NCBI GenBank assembly: GCA_045809745.1
Contig: JBJMXE010000109.1
Span: 1-5,792, forward strand
From: DATFCK01 sp045809745
GTDB lineage: Bacteria; Verrucomicrobiota; Verrucomicrobiia; Chthoniobacterales; UBA10450
DNA length: 5,792 nt
Reading direction: 5' to 3'
Part shown: piece by piece, positions 1 to 5,216 of the stretch
Layout: every line of letters begins with the position of its first letter
Position numbering within the stretch: the stretch's first letter is position 1
Made by a program: the position numbers and the translations under genes
Notes under the pieces: generated by a model
What the model was told of the DNA's origin: nothing
Seen by the model: the letters and a program-made list of their open reading frames with translations, nothing else
The model's database searches: none

Positions 1-134
1 AGTTGAACCACCTCCCCTACGTATGCTTCTGAATTGCTCAACACGGCGGTCACACCCGGGGCAGCGACAGCAAGCGTTGGCGCTGCGATGCTCAAAGCGC
101 AGCAGGCAACCAGTGTTTGGCGTAGACGCAGCAT
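1..134 (-). CDS. batD: BatD, N-terminal fragment (3' end cut by window)
   Basis: ATG at 132-134 opens a frame that runs off the left edge, giving 44 complete codons. The product begins MLRLRQTLVACCALSIAAPT, a signal peptide with cleavage expected after A22-V-A24. The mature start reads P-G-V-T-A-V-L-S-N-S-E-A-Y-V-G-E-V-V-Q, the typical first beta strands of BatD (small residues, then S-x-x-x-x-Y-V-G-E, then hydrophobic). BatD proteins are periplasmic, built of beta-sandwich repeats and usually anchored by a C-terminal span; that part is outside the window. The gene follows the BatC-like gene after 21 bases. Purine patches GAGGG (3 bases before ATG) and GAGGA (12 bases before) are possible ribosome binding sites, neither at ideal spacing. 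Position as last visible gene of a bat locus supports the call. Confidence 0.85.
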   Translation of the reverse strand, partial: MLRLRQTLVACCALSIAAPTLAVAAPGVTAVLSNSEAYVGEVVQ

Positions 135-155
135 TAGCCCTCGAGTTCCTCAGAC

Positions 156-998
156 CTACCAATCCTTATAGACATGGCGCGCTGTCCTGCGTTCATCAAG
201 CTGGACCCGCGCTTCGTCGTTCTTCGTTGACTCCAGGAGCGCCCGCGCTTGCCGCTGCGTCATCTCTCCTGTTTGATCCGGTTCGGTATCGGCCACTTGT
301 GGAGACTGGTCCGGAGCAGGGGATTGGTTCGATCGATTACCCTTTATATCGCCGGCAAACTTTTTTTGCGGACTCGCGCTTGGTGTCGGCGTCTGCTCCG
401 GGTTTGAGCCTTCGCCCTCTCCAGGTGACGGCGAAGCCTGACTCTCCCCTTCGGCGGGCGTCGGGGAAGGCGGATTATCTTCTGGCCCGGAGTCGTTATC
501 TTTTTTCTGTTTGTCGTCGCCTCCGGATGGACTGGCCGAGGCGGAGGCCTGCGGTTGAGGCGATGCCGACTGGTCAGGGTTTGGCCGTTGCTCATTTGGC
601 TGCCGCTCGTTTTTTGCCTGCTGCCGGTCTGAACTACTCTGTTGCTGCTCCTTGGGATCCTGACCGCTTTGGTTATCAGATTGGCTCTGCTGTTGCTGGT
701 TTCCGCTCTGTTGATCCTTCTGCTCCTGCTGTTGTTTCTGATCCTTCTTTTGGTCTTGTTTTTGAGATTTTTGGTCCTGCGGGTTTTTCTTTTTTTCGTG
801 AAACAGACCGGCCATTTCTCGTAGCTCTGGATCGTTAGGGAATTTCGCCAGGCCGGTGGCGACCGCGTCCTTAGCCGCCTCTTCCTCCCCAAAGATGTAT
901 TTCTGAGCGCCGCGATGCACGTAATCCGCTGCCGTTTCAGCTAGCAGCGGCATGGGGAGTAGCAACAGGCTAAGCAGTATCAGTTTTCTTAATGCCAT
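156..998 (-). CDS. Secreted BatC-like protein: short TPR unit, long low-complexity linker, conserved C-terminal tail
   Basis: 280 residues, ATG start, TAG stop. A clear signal peptide (1-20, two basic residues, Leu-rich core, cleavage near L-L-A|E) directs it to the periplasm. Residues 22-66 form one TPR-like helical hairpin with YIFGEEEAAKDAVATGLAKF and P-N-D-P-E-L. Residues 69-135 are almost all Q, K, D, S and N, and 136-245 are rich in P, S, E, G and Q; both should be disordered. The last 35 residues turn ordered again, with MTQRQARALLEST and a final H-V-Y-K-D-W, a pattern I recall at the end of BatC-like proteins just before BatD. The start lies 26 bases upstream of the batB stop with no clear Shine-Dalgarno, so translation is probably coupled to batB. 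It could be called batC, but a TPR domain is already fused to BatB, so I leave the symbol open. The reading frame is certain from the signal peptide, context and C-terminus. Confidence 0.88.
   Translation of the reverse strand: MALRKLILLSLLLLPMPLLAETAADYVHRGAQKYIFGEEEAAKDAVATGLAKFPNDPELREMAGLFHEKKKNPQDQKSQKQDQKKDQKQQQEQKDQQSGNQQQQSQSDNQSGQDPKEQQQSSSDRQQAKNERQPNEQRPNPDQSASPQPQASASASPSGGDDKQKKDNDSGPEDNPPSPTPAEGESQASPSPGEGEGSNPEQTPTPSASPQKKFAGDIKGNRSNQSPAPDQSPQVADTEPDQTGEMTQRQARALLESTKNDEARVQLDERRTARHVYKDW
264..794 (-). repeat. Low-complexity coding tract (Q/K/D then P/S/E)
   Basis: The part of the secreted BatC-like gene that encodes residues 69-245. The distal part (594-794) is made of CAG, CAA, AAG, AAA and GAT-like codons and gives strongly skewed strands: T/C-rich on the plus strand, A/G-rich on the minus strand. 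The other part (264-593) encodes Pro/Ser/Glu-rich sequence. There is no exact long unit; it is an imperfect short-period repeat likely to differ in length between relatives. Confidence 0.75.
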
Positions 999-2682
999 TG
1001 ATGTCTTTGAGGCGTTGGATGTAATCGCCGTAGTAACCTACTGAAGGATCGACCATCAACTTGTTGGTCATGATCTCCAACGCTTTGTGATAATCCCGCC
1101 TCAACACGGCCTTGTCGGCCTGGGCCTTTGCTTGTTTCGCTGCCTCGCTGGGCTGAAGCGGCTTCTGTGATGATGCCTGCTCGGACGAAGGCGCCTCGTT
1201 CTTGAGCTGTTCGATCTTCTTGGCAACAAACGCGTAATTCTCTTTCGCGTCCTTGCTGCCGGGGTCGAGTTTTAGTGCTTGTTCGTAATGTTGCAGCGCG
1301 TTCGTCCAGTCGGTGACTTTTTTTTCCCGATTTTGAATCGTCTCGCCCCGTTGATACAGAGTGTTGCCAAGATTGAAATGGCTTTTGCTTTGCAACTGCG
1401 CGTCGGTTGAAAGTAATGCCTGGCTGAAAGCCTGCGCAGCCTTGTCATAATCGCGCAGCTTGTAGGCGGCAGCTCCAGCGTCGAACTGCATCTGCTCCCT
1501 GCTGGAAGACCGTGGATGGCCGTTCAGATCCCCTTCAAAAGCTCGGTAGGCATCAGCGAACTTCCCGTCTTGATAGAGCTTCAAACCCTCGACATCGGTG
1601 TTTGCCGAAGCATTCACTGCGAACAGAATCGCGGCGGCGGCAGGTGCGAGTTTCCCCGCGAAATGCGCGCCCCTTCGCGCACGTGCCCTCCGTCGATCCC
1701 CGATCAGAAAGGATGTAGCCAACATCAGTGCGGCCGCGCCCAAGGGCCATTCATAACGTTCGATAGGCCTGCGATTCAGTCGCACATCCATTTCCTGTGC
1801 AGTGAGTTGCCGTAATCCATCAACCGCCAGCTGATGCATCGTGCGAGGACCATTCTCGAGGTGGAGATAAAAGCCGCCGGTCGCCTTGGCAATCTCCTGT
1901 AATCGTTGCTCGTCCAGCTTCGATTTGACCACCTGTCCTTTGGGATCTTTGACGAATGCGGTCCCGCCATCTTGTTCCGGAACCGGGATGAGGGACCCCT
2001 GGGCGGTGCCGACTCCAACGGCAAAGATTCGTATTCCGGCATCGGCTGCCGCCTTCGCCGCTTTCGTCGCCTCGCCGGATAATTCTTCGCCGTCCGTGAA
2101 AATGACCAGCGCCCGGTTACCGACAGCAGTCTTGCCAAAGGTTTGACTGGCCAACGTGATCGCTTCGGAAATGTTGGTGCCGCCTTCCGGAATGGTCTGG
2201 GTGTCGAGGTCATTGATCGCCTCCACTGCTGCATCGTAGTCGATTGTTAGGGGAGCTTGCAAAAACGCGCGTCCCGCGAATGCGATCAGGCCGACTCGGT
2301 CGCCCTGTAACTCGGTGATCAAATCAGTGGCGGCAAGCTTCACTCGTTGCAAACGGTTTGGCTGGACGTCGTTCGACAGCATGCTGCGCGAGGTATCGAC
2401 CGCGATCAGAAGATCGATGCCCTTCCGGGTAACATCTTCGAAAGAATATCCCCAGCGGGGCTGCGCCAGGGCCGCGATGGCACAACACAATGCCAGTAGC
2501 TGTAAGCTGAATCTCAGCGCGCGGCGGAAACGGTCTACCGAGGAGGTGAGCTGCGGAAGAAGCCGCGGCGCAACAAACTCCCGAAGCCGTTGCGCGCTCT
2601 TTCGTTCGGCAACGACAAACAAGATCGCCAGCAACGGCAGCGTCAGTAATGCGAAGAACCACTCGGGCACGGCGAAGCTCAT
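970..2682 (-). CDS. batB: BatB-type VWA protein fused to a BatC-like TPR domain
   Basis: 570 residues from the ATG at 2680-2682. Spans at about 8-24 and 58-74 are followed by a VWA domain (about 88-300) with a full MIDAS site: D96-T-S98-R-S100 in IAVDTSRSM, Thr 169 in EGGTNIS and Asp 197 in IFTDGEEL. A third span (312-328), an Arg-rich loop and a fourth hydrophobic segment (345-356) ending in A-S-A follow. Then come TPR-like repeats at about 362-388, 400-427 and 434-473 (for example YDKAAQAFSQALL and ALQHYEQALKLDP), a charged linker, and a last helical unit (517-563). This equals BatB plus BatC in one chain, an arrangement known in other phyla. Positive-inside reasoning puts both VWA and TPR parts in the periplasm. 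A GTG at 2691 gives three more residues, but it lies within the GAGGTG that serves as Shine-Dalgarno for the ATG. The gene overlaps the next one by 29 bases. Confidence 0.95.
   Translation of the reverse strand: MSFAVPEWFFALLTLPLLAILFVVAERKSAQRLREFVAPRLLPQLTSSVDRFRRALRFSLQLLALCCAIAALAQPRWGYSFEDVTRKGIDLLIAVDTSRSMLSNDVQPNRLQRVKLAATDLITELQGDRVGLIAFAGRAFLQAPLTIDYDAAVEAINDLDTQTIPEGGTNISEAITLASQTFGKTAVGNRALVIFTDGEELSGEATKAAKAAADAGIRIFAVGVGTAQGSLIPVPEQDGGTAFVKDPKGQVVKSKLDEQRLQEIAKATGGFYLHLENGPRTMHQLAVDGLRQLTAQEMDVRLNRRPIERYEWPLGAAALMLATSFLIGDRRRARARRGAHFAGKLAPAAAAILFAVNASANTDVEGLKLYQDGKFADAYRAFEGDLNGHPRSSSREQMQFDAGAAAYKLRDYDKAAQAFSQALLSTDAQLQSKSHFNLGNTLYQRGETIQNREKKVTDWTNALQHYEQALKLDPGSKDAKENYAFVAKKIEQLKNEAPSSEQASSQKPLQPSEAAKQAKAQADKAVLRRDYHKALEIMTNKLMVDPSVGYYGDYIQRLKDINGIKKTDTA
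1600..1698 (-). other. Internal signal-peptide-like segment at the VWA/TPR junction of BatB
   Basis: Residues 329-361 of the BatB fusion. They consist of an Arg-rich stretch (DRRRARARRG), a Lys, a hydrophobic core LAPAAAAILFAV and then N-A-S-A|N, which has the small residues at -3 and -1 that signal peptidase I prefers. The first TPR begins right after. It is either just the fourth membrane span or a relic or working signal sequence from a once separate batC. The composition is seen directly; cleavage is inference. Confidence 0.5.
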
Positions 2683-2688
2683 CTGGCG

Positions 2689-2694
2689 CACCTC
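2689..2694 (-). promoter_or_regulatory. Shine-Dalgarno deciding the batB start
   Basis: GAGGTG on the minus strand, 6 bases (CGCCAG) before the ATG at 2682. The GTG at 2691, which would be a longer in-frame start, is part of this motif and has no good site of its own. ATG is therefore preferred. Confidence 0.65.
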
Positions 2695-2698
2695 ACAG

Positions 2699-3760
2699 TC
2701 ATGGCAACTTCTTCCAGACGGTCTGCGAAAGCAGGATGTGCCCGATGAGCAAGCCTGCGCCCCCCATGATGCAGATGGGGAACAGATCGCGATACTGCTG
2801 ATACTTCTTCACGCTGACGGTAGATTTCTCAAGCCGGTCGATATCGTGGAAAATCGACTCCAACGTCTTCGTGTCGGTGGCGCGATAAAATTGACCGTCG
2901 GCGATCCGGGCGACCTCTTTCAACCCGGCCTCATTGAACGAGACAGGCTGATTTTGATAGAGGACGTTGCCCTCGGCATCGGTCAGTACTCGGCCGGTCG
3001 CGCCGTTCATCACCGGGAATGGCGCGACTCCGTTAGTTCCGATTCCGATCGCGTAGAGTTTGATTTGCAGTGCCTTTAACGCTTCCGCCGCGGTGTTCGG
3101 AGGTATTTTTCCGGCATTGTTGTCACCGTCAGTCAGGAGCACTACGGCGCGGCTTTTGGAATGTTTGTCATTCAGCCGATTGCCGGCTGATGCCATGGCG
3201 GAACCGATGGCGGTGCTTCCTTCGATTAAACCGATTCGGACACGGTCAAGATTTTGCAAAAGCCACTGATGATCCAATGTCATCGGGCTAACCACGTAAG
3301 GCTGAGTGCCAAATGCGATCATTCCGATTCGATCGTTAGGCCGGGCTTCGATGAACTTGCGGGTGACTTCTCGGACCGCGTCCAGCCGGGTCGCCTCCTC
3401 GCCGCCAATGCTGAAATCCTTGGTCAGCATAGAATTCGAAACGTCGAGCACCAGCATGATGTCGATGCCGCTCGCCTGAACTTCGGTTAGACTTTTGCCT
3501 AGCTGGGGCCGGGCCAGACCTACCAAGAATAAACCAAGCGCGGCCAATGTTAATGCCCGAAGTAATTTGCCGGCGCGTGAGGCACTCGTTTTTCCGATGC
3601 TCTCGAACACGCGGGTGGAAGAAAACACCAGCGCGGCCCGCGCACCCGCGCGGCCGCGCAGATAAGCGATCAACGGCAGCAGCAACAGCAGGAACAACAA
3701 CTGGGGATGACCAAACGTCAGGGAATTAAAACCTGATGGCCAGTTAGGCGATTGCGGCAA
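2699..3760 (-). CDS. batA: BatA-type VWA membrane protein
   Basis: 353 residues starting at TTG (3758-3760). Membrane spans at about 20-35, 65-83 and 328-346 enclose a VWA domain (about 98-310). The MIDAS metal site is complete: D106-V-S108-N-S110 in LVLDVSNSM, Thr 183 in EGSTAIG and Asp 211 in LLTDGDNNAG. The end of the VWA domain has the BatA/B-typical K-E-V-A-R-I-A-D-G-Q-F-Y-R-A. The N-terminal pattern FGHPQLLFLLLLLPLIAYL is the usual start of BatA proteins. The VWA domain should lie in the periplasm between spans 2 and 3, the C-terminal tail being short. The TTG is favoured because AAAGGAG sits exactly 6 bases upstream. The gene overlaps the previous one by 17 bases and is followed by batB after 16 bases. 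A role in stress or oxygen tolerance is attributed to Bat loci but has not been found in every species tested. Confidence 0.95.
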   Translation of the reverse strand: MPQSPNWPSGFNSLTFGHPQLLFLLLLLPLIAYLRGRAGARAALVFSSTRVFESIGKTSASRAGKLLRALTLAALGLFLVGLARPQLGKSLTEVQASGIDIMLVLDVSNSMLTKDFSIGGEEATRLDAVREVTRKFIEARPNDRIGMIAFGTQPYVVSPMTLDHQWLLQNLDRVRIGLIEGSTAIGSAMASAGNRLNDKHSKSRAVVLLTDGDNNAGKIPPNTAAEALKALQIKLYAIGIGTNGVAPFPVMNGATGRVLTDAEGNVLYQNQPVSFNEAGLKEVARIADGQFYRATDTKTLESIFHDIDRLEKSTVSVKKYQQYRDLFPICIMGGAGLLIGHILLSQTVWKKLP

Positions 3761-4277
3761 GTTCAGCTCCTTTCACAAATCGCACTGCTTCATCTACCAG
3801 CGAACGGCTATCCGTCGTGGTGGCATCGTAGCGGGCGAACTTAATCAGGTCGCATCGGTCGAGAAAATCCTGTAGCAACGATTTTTCATCGCCTGAAAAT
3901 TGTGGGTTCCGGGCGAGGCGCTCGAGAAACTCCACCGAAGTCTGTCGAGTGACGGGGAGGCCATACTGGTCGGTCACGTAGCGGCGAAGAATGTCCGATA
4001 CTTTGATGCTGAATTCGTAAGGGGGAATGTGCTCGACCTCATTCGACGTCTGTTCCAGTGCGTCGAGCGCCAGTTGCCGCGGCAATTTAGGAGGAGCAGG
4101 CGGCGCCTGCCGACGGTGGAAGTACCAGATTGCGACTCCAAGTGCAGCCAGAGCCAGAGCACAGCCACTGTAGATCAACCACGTCGGCGTCAGGGAATAA
4201 CTCACCGGCGGCGCGATGTCGTGAAACACCTGAGCGAGGAGCGATACCGGCAGCATGATCAGAACAAAAAGTTGCAT
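3744..4277 (-). CDS. DUF4381-like single-span membrane protein
   Basis: 177 residues. Features in order: a hydrophobic N-terminus without positive charges (1-15, possible signal peptide ending L-L-A|Q), the short motif HDIAPP (19-24), a hydrophobic stretch at about 32-53 followed by HRRQ, a Pro-rich linker (58-66), and a helical domain (68-172) with RRYVTDQYGLPVTRQTSVEF (98-117) and FLDRCDLIKFARY (138-150). The D-I-x-x-P-P motif before the span and the C-terminal L-D-R-C-D-x-x-K-F-A-R-Y pattern are what I recall from DUF4381-type proteins found between DUF58 and batA. By the positive-inside rule (HRRQ after the span) the C-terminal domain is cytoplasmic. AAGG lies 6 bases before the ATG and overlaps the DUF58 stop region, so the two genes are probably coupled. 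The 3' end overlaps batA by 17 bases. Function unknown; a scaffold between MoxR/DUF58 and BatA/B is inference. Confidence 0.88.
   Translation of the reverse strand: MQLFVLIMLPVSLLAQVFHDIAPPVSYSLTPTWLIYSGCALALAALGVAIWYFHRRQAPPAPPKLPRQLALDALEQTSNEVEHIPPYEFSIKVSDILRRYVTDQYGLPVTRQTSVEFLERLARNPQFSGDEKSLLQDFLDRCDLIKFARYDATTTDSRSLVDEAVRFVKGAELAAIA
3767..3773 (-). promoter_or_regulatory. Strong Shine-Dalgarno deciding the TTG start of batA
   Basis: AAAGGAG on the minus strand, 6 bases (CTGAAC) before TTG. It lies inside the 3' end of the DUF4381-like gene. It is the best ribosome binding site in the window and is why a TTG start is accepted for batA. Confidence 0.8.
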
Positions 4278-4285
4278 AACTCGCC

Positions 4286-5170
4286 TTACCGGATCGCCAT
4301 CCGACGCTCGCGTTGCTTAAAGAACGCCCGCAACGCCGGCAGGTAATCCTCGCCCGTGCGTAACTTGATCGAATCGATGTTATTCCGCCGTAAGGTTCGT
4401 GAAACTTCCGTTTCCTGCCGCTGAACGGTCTCACTCAGGCTCGTTCTGGTTGCGCGGTTCGCCGTGTTAATTTCGATCTGTTGGCCGGTCTCCGCGTCTT
4501 CGAGCGTGATCAATCCAACATTCGGAAACACTCGCTCCCGCTCATCTTCAATACGCAACGCTACAAAGTCATGCCGTCGGGCAGTGACGGCGAGCGGTCG
4601 CGAAAAATCGGGCGCCTGAAAATCCGAGATGAAGAACACCACCGAGCGCCGGGTGACAACGTTGTTTAGATAGTCCAGAGCAACGGCGGGATCCGTGCCC
4701 CGGCTTTGGGGTTCGAAGAAAAGAATCTCCCGAACGATGCGAAGGGTGTGGGATCGGCCCTTCTTCGGCGGGATGAACAACTCCACCCGATCGGTAAACA
4801 GAAGAAGCCCAACCTTGTCGTTGTTCCGGATAGCACTGAACGCCAGCAGACACGCAACCTCGGCCGCGAGCTCGCGTTTGGATTGAGTTTTGCTCCCGAA
4901 ATTTCCCGATGCGCTGACATCGACAATCAGCATGACCGTCAGTTCGCGTTCCTCCGTGAATTTTTTTACAAACGCGGTGCCCATTCGCGCAGTGACGTTC
5001 CAATCGATGGCTCGAATTTCGTCCCCCGGCTGATACTCGCGGACATCTTCAAAGTTCATTCCGCGTCCTTTGAAGACGCTGTGGTAATCGCCGGCGAACG
5101 CGGTCTCAACCAGCCCGCGAGTGCGGATTTCAAGGCTGCGGATTTTTTTGAGGATCTCGGCTGTGTCCAT
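4286..5170 (-). CDS. DUF58 family protein (VWA-like, cytoplasmic MoxR partner)
   Basis: 294 residues, ATG start, TAA stop, no signal peptide or membrane span, so a soluble cytoplasmic protein. It carries the DUF58 hallmark at about residues 36-62: GRGMNFEDVREYQPGDE followed by IRAIDWNVTAR. A VWA-like fold follows, with a MIDAS-type D84-V-S86-A-S88 in LIVDVSASG, a candidate metal-site Thr 159 in RGTD and an Asp 183 in FFISDF. The length is typical of the short, membrane-free DUF58 form found beside MoxR. The C-terminal tail (about 240-294) is Arg-rich and helical. There is no strong Shine-Dalgarno before the ATG (only a weak TTGGGT), yet the conserved N-terminal pattern fits this start and the ATG in the gap is out of frame. 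DUF58 proteins are regular MoxR partners; the biochemical role is unknown. The downstream gene begins only 8 bases after the stop. Confidence 0.95.
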   Translation of the reverse strand: MDTAEILKKIRSLEIRTRGLVETAFAGDYHSVFKGRGMNFEDVREYQPGDEIRAIDWNVTARMGTAFVKKFTEERELTVMLIVDVSASGNFGSKTQSKRELAAEVACLLAFSAIRNNDKVGLLLFTDRVELFIPPKKGRSHTLRIVREILFFEPQSRGTDPAVALDYLNNVVTRRSVVFFISDFQAPDFSRPLAVTARRHDFVALRIEDERERVFPNVGLITLEDAETGQQIEINTANRATRTSLSETVQRQETEVSRTLRRNNIDSIKLRTGEDYLPALRAFFKQRERRMAIR

Positions 5171-5183
5171 TTTTACCCAATGA

Positions 5184-5214
5184 GGGACGTCTCACTTTCA
5201 TTTCTCAGCGTCCC
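5184..5214 (-). other. Short inverted repeat between moxR and the DUF58 gene
   Basis: A perfect 6-base inverted repeat, GGGACG ... CGTCCC, separated by 19 bases and beginning two bases after the moxR stop. There is no T run after it on the minus strand, so it is not an intrinsic terminator. It could be an RNA hairpin that tunes the ratio of the two products, or chance. Confidence 0.3.
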
Positions 5215-5216
5215 CG

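Noticed and set aside
1..134. Possible lipoprotein signal in BatD (L-V-A-C at residues 8-11)
   Set aside because: The cysteine comes too early, with almost no hydrophobic core before it. An ordinary signal peptidase I site at A-V-A|A further on fits better.
642..824. A 60-codon plus-strand frame encoding an almost pure Leu/Ile/Val protein, looking like a membrane peptide or toxin
   Set aside because: Antisense reading of CAG/CAA/AAG/GAT codons gives Leu/Ile/Val-rich sequence automatically. It is an artefact of the Q/K/D tract on the other strand.
23..838. A 271-codon open frame on the plus strand covering much of the BatC-like gene
   Set aside because: It is antisense to a low-complexity gene that lacks complementary stops in that frame. 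The product resembles no domain I know, while the minus-strand frame has a signal peptide, a TPR-like unit, a conserved K-D-W end and operon context.
344..892. A 182-codon minus-strand frame rich in Arg and Asn
   Set aside because: Frame-shifted shadow of the Q/K-rich gene; the composition follows from reading the same codons out of frame.
2315..3079. A 254-codon plus-strand frame across the batA/batB junction
   Set aside because: It crosses two well-supported minus-strand genes and has no recognisable domain; open only by GC-rich antisense bias.
5184..5214. Intrinsic terminator after moxR
   Set aside because: The stem is only 6 base pairs with a 19-base loop and is not followed by a T run; the downstream genes belong to the same operon type.
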